From NCBI GenBank assembly GCA_016743235.1, contig VRZD01000007.1, positions 1 through 64,000 of the forward strand: a stretch of DNA of 64,000 nt. The letters run 5' to 3'. The notes below the pieces were generated by a model that was given only the letters and a program-made list of their open reading frames with translations, did not search any database and was not told the DNA's origin. This document shows, in pieces, positions 28,440 to 37,623 of the stretch (the stretch's first letter is position 1; the number at the start of each line of letters is the position of its first letter). This DNA is from Pantanalinema sp. GBBB05. GTDB lineage: Bacteria > Cyanobacteriota > Cyanobacteriia > Leptolyngbyales > Leptolyngbyaceae. The position numbers and the translations under genes are program-made.

Positions 28440-29609
28440 ATGGAAACGCTCGTTTTTCTTTGTAATGGGGAGGAATACTACGATAGTCATATAGGTCAAA
28501 TTCAGAATAAACAACTTCCAGCTTTAATTAAAAATGTGATCGCATCGGGAAGTTATTACAAAACAGAGTGGAGTGCTTGGAATTCAAAGTTTATACAAGT
28601 TGGAGATAGAGCTTACCTTACAAGAAGTGGCAACACGGGAAACAATCCTAGTGGTTTTATTGCCGCAGGTCATGTGATAGCAGCACCAGAAAATCGACAG
28701 TTGAGACGTTTAGGAGGTGATTATTCAAGCCTAAGTGCTGCATATGTAGATGATTATGATGGACGTTTTTTTGTTTGTATTCAATTAGATTCAGTTGTTG
28801 ATTTTGATGTTCCATTAGAGCAAAAAAATCTTGCAAAATTATCAAAATTCAAAGGTGTGAACTTTAATTTTGGTCGCGGAGGAGCTAGGTTTGATTCTAA
28901 AGCTGCACCTTTTCTCGATTCTGAATGGGATAAGCATTCTCTAATTCAACAGCGACAGGAGCGAGGTCGCAGGTTGATTGATGTCTTTCTTGAAAGAGGT
29001 AATAACTTTAAGATAAATAAAGAGTATCAATCTGCAATTGATACCTATGAATTAGCATTGAAAATTGATCCAAATTATCAAAAAGTGCTATCGCAAATAA
29101 AAATTTGTAGATCTCTTATAGCTCAGGCAGAACCTGCTTCAACTACTATAATAGACACTTTAGTTGAAGTAAGTAAAACTCTTAATTTTACTCCAAAAGA
29201 TAGTAGTGATGCTCAACAAAAGACACTTATCTCAATTGCCTCAAGACAAGGGCAATATCAGTTTCGCCAGATCCTTTTACAAGCTTATAAGTACAGATGT
29301 GCGATTACAGGGTTTGATGCCGATGTCGCGCTTGAAGCAGCTCATATAATTCCTTATGTTGAAACCCAAAATAATGCTCCATCAAATGGGCTACTTCTAC
29401 GAGCCGATTTGCATACTCTTTTTGACTTGAATCTTATTGCTATTAACCCAGACAGCCTACAAATTAATCTAGCTCCCAGCCTTCAAACTACTGAATATCG
29501 AAGTTTACAAGGTAAACAATTACGTATTCCTGAAGAAGAGGCTTTACAGCCTAACAAACAGTTTTTGCAACGACACTTTGAGCTATCTTGTTGGAAGAAG
29601 CTGTATTGA
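28440..29609 (+). CDS. PUA/EVE-like + TPR + HNH endonuclease, putative modification-dependent restriction enzyme
   Basis: 389 residues from ATG 28440, chosen because GAGGTG lies 6-7 nt upstream; an in-frame ATG at 28413 is possible. The N-terminal 150 residues resemble an EVE/PUA-type reader of modified bases (KFIQVGDRAYLTRSG, GFIAAGHVIAAP, FVCIQLDSVVDFDVPL). One or two TPR helices follow (INKEYQSAIDTYELALKIDP). The C-terminal 120 residues are an HNH nuclease: FRQILLQAYKYRCAITG, LEAAHIIPY (H302), NGLLLRADLHTLFDLNLI (H325). EVE-HNH and SRA-HNH fusions are known modification-dependent nucleases, so a type IV restriction role is likely. The gene is AT-rich like the HEPN-like gene, suggesting acquisition by transfer. 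Confidence 0.7.
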   Translation: METLVFLCNGEEYYDSHIGQIQNKQLPALIKNVIASGSYYKTEWSAWNSKFIQVGDRAYLTRSGNTGNNPSGFIAAGHVIAAPENRQLRRLGGDYSSLSAAYVDDYDGRFFVCIQLDSVVDFDVPLEQKNLAKLSKFKGVNFNFGRGGARFDSKAAPFLDSEWDKHSLIQQRQERGRRLIDVFLERGNNFKINKEYQSAIDTYELALKIDPNYQKVLSQIKICRSLIAQAEPASTTIIDTLVEVSKTLNFTPKDSSDAQQKTLISIASRQGQYQFRQILLQAYKYRCAITGFDADVALEAAHIIPYVETQNNAPSNGLLLRADLHTLFDLNLIAINPDSLQINLAPSLQTTEYRSLQGKQLRIPEEEALQPNKQFLQRHFELSCWKKLY

Positions 29610-29625
29610 GAGAAAAATTAGCTTA

Positions 29626-29841
29626 TTACGACGGTGAATGAGAAGAGATGGTTGTTAGTATTTGGGCTGCCTCAAACTCTAATCGGGCTAAGGTCGTCGC
29701 CGCTTCTGCGAGGTAAAGGGCTGTATTGGCTCGAATGATTGGGTCGGTTTCTCGGAGTAGATCTTCGGAATATGACCAGACTCGCAATCGATAGGCTCGA
29801 ACTGACTCAGGATCAGCCGCATAGCGCTTAAGTTCAGTCAT
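29626..29841 (-). CDS. Small helical protein, 71 aa
   Basis: Starts MTELKRYAADPESVRAYRLR, with GAGGAAG about 5 nt before the ATG. Predicted to be almost wholly helical (TALYLAEAATTLARLEFEAA) and soluble. Not recognised. It lies between the HNH gene (convergent) and the tkt terminator. Confidence 0.55.
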   Translation of the reverse strand: MTELKRYAADPESVRAYRLRVWSYSEDLLRETDPIIRANTALYLAEAATTLARLEFEAAQILTTISSHSPS

Positions 29842-29928
29842 TTAACTTCCTCAAATTCTTAGATCGCGCATATCAAGTTCAGTTCTGAGTAGTTGCCGTT
29901 TGGCTTCATTGTAGAAGTATTTTAGGTA

Positions 29929-29962
29929 TAAGAAAGCTCCCTGAATTTCTTCAGAGAGCCGC
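29929..29962. terminator. Hairpin downstream of tkt
   Basis: Stem GCTCCCTGAA / TTCAGAGAGC with two wobble positions and a short loop, flanked by AAAG and CTTT on either side, 45-78 nt after the transketolase stop on the minus strand. Confidence 0.6.
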
Positions 29963-30006
29963 TTTGTTTCAGGTGAATTGGGTGATGACCAATTCAGAGA
30001 TTAGCC

Positions 30007-32016
30007 TTACAGAGCGTTGGCTTTCGCCACGACGTTATCCACAGTGAAGCCAAACTTCTCCATGCAGACGCCGCCGGGAGCCGAAGCACCGAAGCGATCG
30101 ACGCTGATGCTTGCCCCTTCAGACCCAACATACTTGCACCAGCCCATGCTGATCCCGGCTTCCACGGCTAACCGTTTGGTCACAGCCTTGGGTAGTACGG
30201 ATTCCTTGTAAGCTGCATCTTGCGCTTCAAACAGTTCCCAAGAAGGCATGGAGACGACCCGAACTTTCTTGCCTTCGCCTGCCAATTGTTCAGCCGCTTT
30301 CACGCACAGACCGACTTCAGTACCAGTCCCAATTAGAATCAGGTCAGGAGTGCCATCACAGTCAATCACGGCATACGCGCCTTTGGCTACACCCTCGATC
30401 GAGCTGCCTGCCAGATTCGGGACATTTTGCCGGGAGAGGGCAATCAACGTTGGACGGTGTTGATTGGCGTTCTCGACTGCAACCTTATAGGCTCCAGAAG
30501 TCTCTGTACCATCCGCCGGACGCATCACCGTCAACTGAGGAATAGCCCGTAGAGAAGCGATCGTTTCGACGGGTTGGTGAGTCGGTCCATCTTCACCCAG
30601 CGCGATCGAGTCGTGGGTCATTACCCAGATCACGCCAACATTGGCTAGAGCCGAGAGGCGAATTGCTGCCCGCATGTAATCGGTGAATACCAGGAAGGTC
30701 GCACCGTAGGGAATTAAGCCTGAGTTATGTAGAGAGATGCCATTACAAATTGCTCCCATCCCATGTTCCCGTACCCCAAACCGGATATTGCGGTTCTGGT
30801 ATTGTCCGGGTTGGAAGTCGCCAAAGCCTTTCAGTTCGGTGAGGTTGGAGTGGGTCAGGTCAGCCGAACCGCCGAATAATTCGGGCAGAACGGGAGCCAG
30901 GGCATTCAAGCAAATTTCCGAGTGCTTCCGGGTCGCCACTTCCTTATCTTCGGGCTTGTAGGTAGGCAGGGCTTTATCCCAACCATCCGGTAGCCTGCCA
31001 CTCAGGAGGCGCTCAAACTCCGCCGCATCATCAGCAAACTTGGTTTTGTATTGTGCCCAGAGTTCATTCCACTCCGCTTCCAGGCTAGCGCCACGATCGA
31101 CAGCTTTGCGCATGTGAGCCAGAGCATCATCAGGAATCACGAAGGGGTCATACGACCAACCGAGATTGTCGCGGGTCAGTTTGATTTCATCGCCACCCAG
31201 TGCTGCCCCGTGAACCCCAGCGGTATTGGCCTTGTTCGGTGAACCATAGCCGATCGTCGTCGTGACTTTAATCAGCGTCGGCTTGTCAGTCACAGATTTG
31301 GCTTCCGCGATCGCATTGGCAATCCCATCCAGATCGGTGTTGCCATCGGGCACATGGATCACATGCCAGCCATAGGCTTCAAACCGCTTACCGACATCTT
31401 CGGTGAAGGAGATTTCGGTGTTGCCGTCGATCGAAATGTGGTTATCGTCGTACAGGGCAATCAGCTTGCCGAGTTTCAGGTGTCCCGCCAGAGAGCAGGC
31501 TTCGCCGGACACCCCTTCCATGTTGCAGCCATCGCCCAGGATGACATAGGTATAGTGATCAACCAGTTTCAGGTCGGGCTTATTGAACTTGGCAGCGAGG
31601 TGAGCTTCTGCCATTGCCAGACCGACCCCATTGGCAATCCCTTGCCCCAGAGGTCCGGTGGTCACTTCTACCCCAGGGGTTTCAAAGTTTTCCGGGTGTC
31701 CAGGGGTTTTCGATCCCCATTGGCGGAACTGCTTGATGTCATCCAGGGTGACACTGTCATACCCAGCGAGGTACATCAAAGCGTATTGCAACATGCAACC
31801 GTGCCCCGCCGACAGCACGAAGCGATCGCGGTTAAACCACTGGGGGTTTTTGGGGTTGACCCGCAGGAATCGATCCCACAGCACAAACGCCATTGGCGCA
31901 GCACCCATAGGCAATCCGGGGTGTCCCGATTTAGCTTTTTCAACAGCATCGATCGCCAAAAAGCGAATCGAATTTACACAAAGTTCTTCAAGAGATTGGG
32001 TGGTTGCAACAGCCAT
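30007..32016 (-). CDS. tkt: Transketolase
   Basis: 669 residues, the usual length. Starts [37 protein letters not shown] and the thiamine-diphosphate motif [20 protein letters not shown] with following [10 protein letters not shown] are clear. The pyrimidine domain has [14 protein letters not shown] and [17 protein letters not shown]; the C-terminal domain ends [19 protein letters not shown]. It moves two-carbon units between sugar phosphates in the Calvin-Benson cycle and the oxidative pentose phosphate pathway. Stand-alone gene with a hairpin terminator. Confidence 0.97.
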   Translation of the reverse strand: MAVATTQSLEELCVNSIRFLAIDAVEKAKSGHPGLPMGAAPMAFVLWDRFLRVNPKNPQWFNRDRFVLSAGHGCMLQYALMYLAGYDSVTLDDIKQFRQWGSKTPGHPENFETPGVEVTTGPLGQGIANGVGLAMAEAHLAAKFNKPDLKLVDHYTYVILGDGCNMEGVSGEACSLAGHLKLGKLIALYDDNHISIDGNTEISFTEDVGKRFEAYGWHVIHVPDGNTDLDGIANAIAEAKSVTDKPTLIKVTTTIGYGSPNKANTAGVHGAALGGDEIKLTRDNLGWSYDPFVIPDDALAHMRKAVDRGASLEAEWNELWAQYKTKFADDAAEFERLLSGRLPDGWDKALPTYKPEDKEVATRKHSEICLNALAPVLPELFGGSADLTHSNLTELKGFGDFQPGQYQNRNIRFGVREHGMGAICNGISLHNSGLIPYGATFLVFTDYMRAAIRLSALANVGVIWVMTHDSIALGEDGPTHQPVETIASLRAIPQLTVMRPADGTETSGAYKVAVENANQHRPTLIALSRQNVPNLAGSSIEGVAKGAYAVIDCDGTPDLILIGTGTEVGLCVKAAEQLAGEGKKVRVVSMPSWELFEAQDAAYKESVLPKAVTKRLAVEAGISMGWCKYVGSEGASISVDRFGASAPGGVCMEKFGFTVDNVVAKANAL

Positions 32017-32179
32017 GACTTCCTCTAATCAACAACGGCTAGCGCTTGGGTGTACAGGGGGATGGAGCGATCGCGGTTGGCGATCCAATGCAGGGCGATC
32101 AGGTATTAGAGTAAGTAACTATACCTATTTGTTCATTGTTTACAGTTTATAACGGAATGTTGACAATGATCCAACCCCG

Positions 32180-32224
32180 TCGGTGTAAACTCCCACCGAA
32201 CTCCGCACGCCTTGGATGAAGGCG
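32180..32224. other. Two adjacent stem-loops between rph and tkt
   Basis: TCGGTG (32180-32185) pairs with CACCGA (32194-32199), and CGCCTT (32208-32213) with AAGGCG (32219-32224). They lie 60-104 nt after the RNase PH stop on the minus strand and upstream of tkt. No long T run follows, so a processed leader or weak terminator are both possible. Confidence 0.35.
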
Positions 32225-32283
32225 CATTAGTTTGATGGTACTGGATCGCGTTCCCGGAATGAGCAACCAACCGAAAAATTCAG

Positions 32284-33024
32284 TTAAACAAACACCTGGC
32301 GCTGGGCATCGAACAGGTCTTTGATCCCCACCTCGGCTAAATCTAACATTTGATTGAGTTGGGTACGGCTAAAGCTACCCGCTTCTGCGGTTCCCTGCAC
32401 TTCGATCAGATCCAAGTTCTCGTTCATCACCACATTAAAATCAATCTCGGCAGCTAAATCCTCAGGGTAATTCAGATCCAGGAAAGGCAGATCGTGGATG
32501 AGTCCCACCGAAATCGCGGCGACCTGATGGCGTAACGGCGATCGCTCTAATTCGCCCCGTTCCACTAATTGATCTAAAGCATCCTTAAGAGCAACAAATC
32601 CACCTGTAATGGCGGTCGTGCGGGTGCCAGCATCGGCTTGCAGCACATCAGCATCGACAATAATCGTGCGTTCGCCCAACGCCTCCATATCTAAAGTCGA
32701 TCGCAGACTCCGCCCAATCAACCGTTGAATTTCCTGAGTCCGACCAGAGAGCTTCATAAATTCCCGCTCCTGCCGCTCTAGGGTAGCTCCCGGTAACATA
32801 CGGTATTCCGCCGTCAGCCATCCCTGCCCCTTGCCTTCCAAAAATCTGGGGACTTTCGGCTGAATCGACACATTACATAACACCTGGGTATTGCCGCACC
32901 GGGCTAGCACGGATGCTGCCGAAAACTGGGTAAAGTTGCGCGTAAAGCTGACTGGACGTAACTGATCGGCTCTCCGACCATCGGGACGCTGCCAAGTCGT
33001 TGTTTTCTCAAGACTGCTGATCAT
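32284..33024 (-). CDS. rph: Ribonuclease PH
   Basis: 246 residues with RNase PH landmarks: [20 protein letters not shown] at the N-terminus, [14 protein letters not shown], the [20 protein letters not shown] stretch with the conserved Arg-rich loop, [20 protein letters not shown] (phosphate and catalytic Asp) and [18 protein letters not shown]. It trims tRNA 3' ends phosphorolytically. It sits 113 nt downstream of the adenylate-kinase-like gene on the same strand. Confidence 0.95.
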   Translation of the reverse strand: MISSLEKTTTWQRPDGRRADQLRPVSFTRNFTQFSAASVLARCGNTQVLCNVSIQPKVPRFLEGKGQGWLTAEYRMLPGATLERQEREFMKLSGRTQEIQRLIGRSLRSTLDMEALGERTIIVDADVLQADAGTRTTAITGGFVALKDALDQLVERGELERSPLRHQVAAISVGLIHDLPFLDLNYPEDLAAEIDFNVVMNENLDLIEVQGTAEAGSFSRTQLNQMLDLAEVGIKDLFDAQRQVFV

Positions 33025-33137
33025 AGCCTTTCTCCCTCAAGACTCCTGACTCAGGATAGCTTGAGATGGAAAGATTGGTGAGTTGCGACGGATCAAAGCT
33101 AGGAACGCCTCCAGAGTGCCTCGATCGCCCAACTCCC

Positions 33138-33716
33138 TCAAACAATTACCCCTAATTTTTTTAGAATCTCTTGCTGCACTTGCTCGATCGCCTGGTTGCC
33201 ATCAATTCGTAACAACCGATCGCGGAGTTCGTAGTATTCCAACATCGGCTGGGTGCATTCCCGAAACAGTTCAATCCGGCGCTGCACAGATTCGGGTTGG
33301 TCGTCCATCCGCCCTCTCGCCATCGATCGCTGCATCAAAACTTCATCCGGTACATCCAAATAAATGGCTTGATCCAGTTGTTGTTTCACTTCATCCAACA
33401 AAAAATCGAGTTCCTCGGCTTGAAAGGCAGTCCGGGGGTAACCATCCAGCAACCAGCCTTTGGCGACATCGGGTTGCAGCAGCCGTTGACGCATAAACTG
33501 AATCATTAACTCATCCGGGACGAGTTCTCCTTGCTCGACATATTGATGCGTTTGCCGTCCCAATTCGGTCTGACAGTCGCCATCGGAATCCTTCGCCGCG
33601 ATCGCTTTCCTTAAAATATCGCCCGTCGAAATCCAGATCATGCCGAACTGACGGCGTAAAAGTTCACACTGCGTACCCCTGCCAGCTCCCGGTCCACCTA
33701 GCACTACCAATCTCAC
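33138..33716 (-). CDS. Adenylate kinase family protein with Arg in the P-loop
   Basis: 192 residues, short-type adenylate kinase fold: MRLVVLGGPGAGRGTQ, ISTGDILRKAI (AMP site), GWLLDGYPRTAFQAEEL, then DQAIYLDVP and RRIELFRECTQPMLEYY (lid and C-terminal helix). The lid is the short form without zinc cysteines. The invariant Walker A Lys (GGPGSGKGT in most family members) is Arg13 here, read directly from the codon AGG. That may lower or abolish phosphoryl transfer, so the protein may be a divergent second Adk rather than the housekeeping one usually found near ribosomal genes. Followed on the same strand by rph. Confidence 0.85.
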   Translation of the reverse strand: MRLVVLGGPGAGRGTQCELLRRQFGMIWISTGDILRKAIAAKDSDGDCQTELGRQTHQYVEQGELVPDELMIQFMRQRLLQPDVAKGWLLDGYPRTAFQAEELDFLLDEVKQQLDQAIYLDVPDEVLMQRSMARGRMDDQPESVQRRIELFRECTQPMLEYYELRDRLLRIDGNQAIEQVQQEILKKLGVIV

Positions 33717-33939
33717 AATCAGTTCTCCTTGACTTATGGCGACTGTACTTGCTCTGTCTTATTGTCCATTGCTGACTCCCGATTGCCTACTCTTTATATC
33801 AGAGGGCGATTCGAGCTAAATTCAACATTTAGTGTCTTGGATGCAAGCAAATCGAAAAAGTACGCTATATTCTGTCTAGCCTAAAATTCCTCGTGCTTCA
33901 TTGCTGCGTCCCGTCCCTTCAAGACTTCAGGAAAGAATT

Positions 33940-34476
33940 ATGGTTTCACAAGTCGAAACCCCCCGATTAGAGGCAAACCGCTACCCCACTCATACTGTGG
34001 AAGGGCTAGTTCAGGTGTTCACCTGTGCCCATCGTAGTTTTTTCACCAATGTGATGGCGCAAGCCCTGCGGATCGCTGGACAGGGGGCACCCGTGTTAGT
34101 GGTGCAGTTTCTCAAAGGTGGGATTGCCCAGGGTCATGAACATCCAGTGCAGCTAGGGCAAAATCTGGACTGGATTCGCTGTAATCTCCCCCGGTGTGTC
34201 GATACCCCTCAGTTAGATGATCTGGAATTACGATCGCTCCTAGATCTGTGGCAGTTTACCCAAAATGCGGTGATGCAGGGGAAATATGATCTGGTCGTAC
34301 TGGACGAACTCAGTCTAGCGATCAAATTTGACCTACTAGCCGAAACAGAAGTGCTAGCTCTCCTAGCTAACCGTCCCCGCCATGTCGATGTAATTTTAAC
34401 CGGTCCCGATATGCCGCGATCGCTCCTCGATGTTGCCGACCAAATTACCGAGCTCCGCCGCAGCCATCAGCCGTAG
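33940..34476 (+). CDS. CobA/BtuR-like P-loop family protein with degenerate P-loop
   Basis: 178 residues from ATG 33940, supported by AGGAAAG about 7 nt upstream. The fold signature of corrinoid adenosyltransferase of the CobA/CobO type is kept: ALRIAGQGAPVLVVQFLKGG, DLVVLDELSLAIKFDLL and HVDVILTGPDMPRSLLDVAD. The ATP-binding loop, GxGKGKTT in active enzymes, is replaced by CAHRSFFTN, so ATP binding as in CobA is doubtful. Such P-loop-less paralogues seem to be common in cyanobacteria. A regulatory or corrinoid-binding function is possible; biochemical role unknown. Confidence 0.7.
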   Translation: MVSQVETPRLEANRYPTHTVEGLVQVFTCAHRSFFTNVMAQALRIAGQGAPVLVVQFLKGGIAQGHEHPVQLGQNLDWIRCNLPRCVDTPQLDDLELRSLLDLWQFTQNAVMQGKYDLVVLDELSLAIKFDLLAETEVLALLANRPRHVDVILTGPDMPRSLLDVADQITELRRSHQP

Positions 34477-34568
34477 ACATGATTGATATTTCTGCCAAGC
34501 TTCTGGCGTTAAATCCGACGATCGCTAAACTAGCAATGGCATTCGTTTAGTCACGGAGTGCAATGGAG

Positions 34569-34607
34569 GCTAAGGTCACAACAATTATTACTGCGACCTT
34601 AGCTTTT
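34569..34607 (+). terminator. Rho-independent terminator
   Basis: GCTAAGGTC (34569-34577) pairs perfectly with GACCTTAGC (34595-34603), followed by TTTT, about 92 nt after the CobA-like gene. Confidence 0.65.
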
Positions 34608-34741
34608 GTCAGTTGTTTCCTAAGGTTGATGGTTTTCCTGAGTCAAACATCAGGATTGTAGTGGAGATAGGTTGTGAACGATCGGGAGACGCTACACGGT
34701 AGCTCCCTCTAGGAAATGAATTTCAGTCAGGACTAATAGCC

Positions 34742-35869
34742 TTATCCCATTCCCATCTGGCGCAACCACCGGAAATGGGATGCAATCCCTCCCCAGAAAG
34801 ACCGATGTTGCATATAGCTCACTCCAAAATCCTGACAGGTTTGTTCCACTACCTTTGACACAGCCGGATAATGGATATGACAGATTTTGGGAAACAAGTG
34901 ATGTTCCACCTGAAAGTTTAATCCGCCGAGCAGCCAGGTCATTAACCAATTGTCACGCGAAAAGTTGACTGTTGTTTCGACTTGGTGGATTGCCCAAGCG
35001 CTGTCGATCTGTCCAGTGGCTGGTTGAGGTATGAGAAACTTGGCTGACTCCACTGTATGGGCTAACTGAAACACAATACTTAGCAGAAGCCCTAGCACAA
35101 ACATGGTTAAACCATAGAACGCTAAGACCAGCCATAGAGGATGAAACAGGAGCGGAATGCCAAATGCCAAAGTCAAAAAGATAGCTTTTCCACCGACAAA
35201 GATGACTAAATCCCATCCGGTCGGGCGAGGATATGGGTGGTTACCAATTCGTCCAATCAAAACATTATGAAAATCATCATAAAGTTGCCACCGGATAGTA
35301 ACCAGTCCGTATAGTAACCAGAGATAGTAGTGTTGCCACCGATGCACTGGCAGCCATTTTTGGTATGGAGTCAACCGACCAACAATACCGATGTCAAGAT
35401 CTGTGTCATAACTTGTGATATTGACATAGATATGGTGAAGCACCATGTGCTTCCAGCGCCAGTTATAAGAACTTCCACCGATTAAATCTAGAGTCATTGA
35501 CATCAGCTTATTCACCCAAGCTACATTTGAGTAAGCTTGATGTCCACCATCATGCTGAATATTGAAACCGATCGCAGCCATGACAAGACCTAGCAGGATA
35601 GACAAAGGTAGGGATTGCCACCAACTTTGTGCTGCGAATACTAACAGCCCATACAAGGTTGCAAAACTAACAAGCAAGAATACCGTCTTTATATACATTG
35701 CTGGACAATCCCGTTCCCTCAGCCCTTGGCTTTGAAACAGATCATCGACACGCCGACGCAGCTCGATTTGAAAATCACTACTCTTACCAAATTTCAGTTT
35801 TTGATTATGCTTTATCTCTAGTGGTGATTCCTGTTGCGAACCTGAACGGATTGTTTGTGTCTGCATCAT
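34742..35869 (-). CDS. desD: Acyl-lipid desaturase, Delta6/front-end type
   Basis: 375 residues, integral membrane di-iron desaturase. Histidine boxes: HDGGH (residues 106-110), HMVLHH (141-146) and QVEHH near residue 315, with Gln as first residue of the third box, as in front-end desaturases. Between boxes there are four hydrophobic stretches. WKHMVLHHIYVN and LNFQVEHHLFPKICHIHYP follow the cyanobacterial DesD pattern closely. It lacks the N-terminal cytochrome b5 domain found in eukaryotic Delta6 enzymes, as expected for the ferredoxin-dependent cyanobacterial form. Expected to insert a Delta6 double bond into linoleate/linolenate of membrane lipids, often in the cold. Exact regiospecificity cannot be read from sequence. 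Confidence 0.82.
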   Translation of the reverse strand: MMQTQTIRSGSQQESPLEIKHNQKLKFGKSSDFQIELRRRVDDLFQSQGLRERDCPAMYIKTVFLLVSFATLYGLLVFAAQSWWQSLPLSILLGLVMAAIGFNIQHDGGHQAYSNVAWVNKLMSMTLDLIGGSSYNWRWKHMVLHHIYVNITSYDTDLDIGIVGRLTPYQKWLPVHRWQHYYLWLLYGLVTIRWQLYDDFHNVLIGRIGNHPYPRPTGWDLVIFVGGKAIFLTLAFGIPLLFHPLWLVLAFYGLTMFVLGLLLSIVFQLAHTVESAKFLIPQPATGQIDSAWAIHQVETTVNFSRDNWLMTWLLGGLNFQVEHHLFPKICHIHYPAVSKVVEQTCQDFGVSYMQHRSFWGGIASHFRWLRQMGMG

Positions 35870-35961
35870 GTTGATAGTCTTACTTGCCTTTATTGCTTGA
35901 GGTCGAACGGAGCAACTGACCTTTAAATATGGGGTAAATTACTTTGTTGCTTAGTACTTTA

Positions 35962-35996
35962 ACAGCGATCATGCCAATGTATAGCATGATCGCTGT
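35962..35996. promoter_or_regulatory. Perfect 13-bp inverted repeat upstream of desaturase
   Basis: ACAGCGATCATGC (35962-35974) and GCATGATCGCTGT (35984-35996) with a 9-nt spacer, about 93-127 nt before the desD start. No T run follows. Either an operator or an RNA hairpin in the transcript leader. Confidence 0.45.
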
Positions 35997-36091
35997 GTAT
36001 ATCTCTATTGTAGTTGTCGATGATTGACTTTAACGATTTCTATATTCAGATGCTTGAACTGGTATCTGCCATTTCAGTTTAAAAGTTTAAG

Positions 36092-36238
36092 TTAAATGGT
36101 TGAACTGACATCTGCGGTATCTTGACCATAGACGATCGTGAACCAATTTCTGCGCAGTTTTGCTTGAGCCGCATTAATGCAATCCTCCTGAGGAGTGATC
36201 AGGCGTTGGCATAGGTTATCAAAATAGAGTGCGATCAT
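36092..36238 (-). CDS. Small hypothetical protein, 48 aa
   Basis: ATG at 36238 with AGAGGA about 2-7 nt upstream. Begins MIALYFDNLCQRLITPQEDC, then NAAQAKLRRNWFTIVYG. Not recognised. The ribosome site and reasonable amino-acid make-up support it, but it has no homology evidence. A short direct repeat (TTGAACTGryATCTGC, 36055 and 36101 regions) overlaps its 3' end. Confidence 0.45.
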   Translation of the reverse strand: MIALYFDNLCQRLITPQEDCINAAQAKLRRNWFTIVYGQDTADVSSTI

Positions 36239-36288
36239 GTCCTCTTAATTATCTACGGATTTATTGGAATTAGGAGAAGCATTTTGTA

Positions 36289-36828
36289 TCACGACTGGAT
36301 ATTCTGTATTTGCTCCAAATATTTCTGTACTCTCTGACCCATCTGTACTAGATTAGGTTCAAGCTTTTTGGACAGTAGATCTTCAACTAGAGTAACTAAC
36401 TGACTGCGTAAGAAGGGGGGGACACCGTGCAAGGCACTGAGATCAATTCTCACTTCGGCCCGGCTTTCGACCAAGGTAGAATTGCCTTGATCCAGAAAAC
36501 GATTCTTGCCCGCACAAAACACGGCATCTGTGTAGGCATGAGTTTCAATCCGCCAGTCTACCGTAAACGTATTGTTGTCCCAGACCTCGTATTCCGTCCA
36601 GATGAACAGTTCGGCGCTCAAAAGTGCCCGAGCAGGGGCAGGAATGTCTCCACCTCCATGCCATTCCAGCACTTGTTGAACCTGCTGATCTGTTTCTTGG
36701 CGAGACTTAAGCTGCAGCGATCGCACATTGGGTAGAGATGGTCCAAACTCCATCAGCTTGTCGCGATAGGTGACGTAAACCAAGGAACGAGCAAATGCCA
36801 CCTGTGAATCAACTGAAATTTTGATCAT
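36289..36828 (-). CDS. SRPBCC/polyketide-cyclase-like cyanobacterial protein
   Basis: 179 residues from ATG 36828, preferred because GGAG lies about 7-10 nt upstream; an upstream ATG at 36876 is in frame. Alternating beta strands (FIWTEYEVWDNNTFTVDWRI, AEVRIDLSAL) and a long C-terminal helix (LVTLVEDLLSKKLEPNLVQM) suggest a START/SRPBCC-type hydrophobic-pocket fold. I do not recognise a named family. Function unknown. Confidence 0.55.
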   Translation of the reverse strand: MIKISVDSQVAFARSLVYVTYRDKLMEFGPSLPNVRSLQLKSRQETDQQVQQVLEWHGGGDIPAPARALLSAELFIWTEYEVWDNNTFTVDWRIETHAYTDAVFCAGKNRFLDQGNSTLVESRAEVRIDLSALHGVPPFLRSQLVTLVEDLLSKKLEPNLVQMGQRVQKYLEQIQNIQS

Positions 36829-37023
36829 CTCTAGGCTCCAACGGCATGAGTGTTGCGATCGATCTAGCCTCGACATCGAAATTTGCTGCCATCATCGGAT
36901 TTTGTCCAACCCCAACCACGAAACCAATCATCCTAATCCATAAGGTCTGAATCGGCTTAAAGCTTATCAAGTTCTCTGCAAGCTCTGGCAAAAATTTCAG
37001 CCAAGTTAATCATAAAAAATAGT

Positions 37024-37623
37024 TTAATCACTCAATCTATCTGAAACCTCTACGCTGTGGCGCCGATTTACAGAAGTTTGCTGTAAAAGCGATCGGGATG
37101 TCTTCTCGGCAATTCCTTGAGAGAGTTTAATCTGCTTGAGTTGAACTAAATTCTCGCTAATGAAGGAATCTCTAACAGAAGCATTCACCTCATTCATAAA
37201 AGGAACTTCATAAAAAACTTCGCGAATGCCTGCTGAAATGATCAGCTTGAGACAGAATAAGCATGGTTCTAGAGTGACGTAAATACTGGCTCCATCGGTG
37301 GCAATCCCATGCTTTGCCGCTTGAGCGATCGCATTGGCTTCAGCATGAACTGCTCGTGACGGTAAATCACGCCGGGCATCACAGCTATCCAAACCTGGAT
37401 AGCAATACCCTTGGGCAATACAATGAGCTGAACCTGATGGAGGTCCGTTATAGCCAGTGGCAAGGACTTGCTTATTTTTCACGATCACGGCACCCACAGG
37501 GAACGCTAAGCACGTCGAGCGAGTAGCTGCCAACTTAGCGATCATTAAAAAGTATTCATGCCATGATGGTCTTTGGTTATAGTCCTGTTGAGCCAAACCC
37601 TCGTTCTCCTCTGGCAGATGCAT
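37024..37623 (-). CDS. Deoxycytidylate (dCMP) deaminase
   Basis: 199 residues. Zinc-dependent deaminase motifs: [15 protein letters not shown] (His ligand and catalytic Glu) and EPCLFC (two Cys ligands). The N-terminal segment [19 protein letters not shown] and the stretch [22 protein letters not shown] are typical of dCMP deaminase (ComEB-like) rather than cytidine deaminase. It turns dCMP into dUMP. The ATG at 37623 (AAGGA about 6 nt upstream) lies inside the 3' end of the dut gene, giving a 47-nt overlap, so the two dUMP-forming enzymes appear to be translated from one message. The C-terminal 50 residues are an uncharacterised tail. Confidence 0.9.
   Translation of the reverse strand: MHLPEENEGLAQQDYNQRPSWHEYFLMIAKLAATRSTCLAFPVGAVIVKNKQVLATGYNGPPSGSAHCIAQGYCYPGLDSCDARRDLPSRAVHAEANAIAQAAKHGIATDGASIYVTLEPCLFCLKLIISAGIREVFYEVPFMNEVNASVRDSFISENLVQLKQIKLSQGIAEKTSRSLLQQTSVNRRHSVEVSDRLSD

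Noticed and set aside
29842..30006. Coding-like frame of about 48 codons on the minus strand after tkt
   Set aside because: No start codon other than CTG, and the sequence is better explained by the tkt hairpin terminator.
31354..32152. Long open frames on the plus strand over transketolase
   Set aside because: Antisense of a certain gene, without a start signal or recognisable domain.
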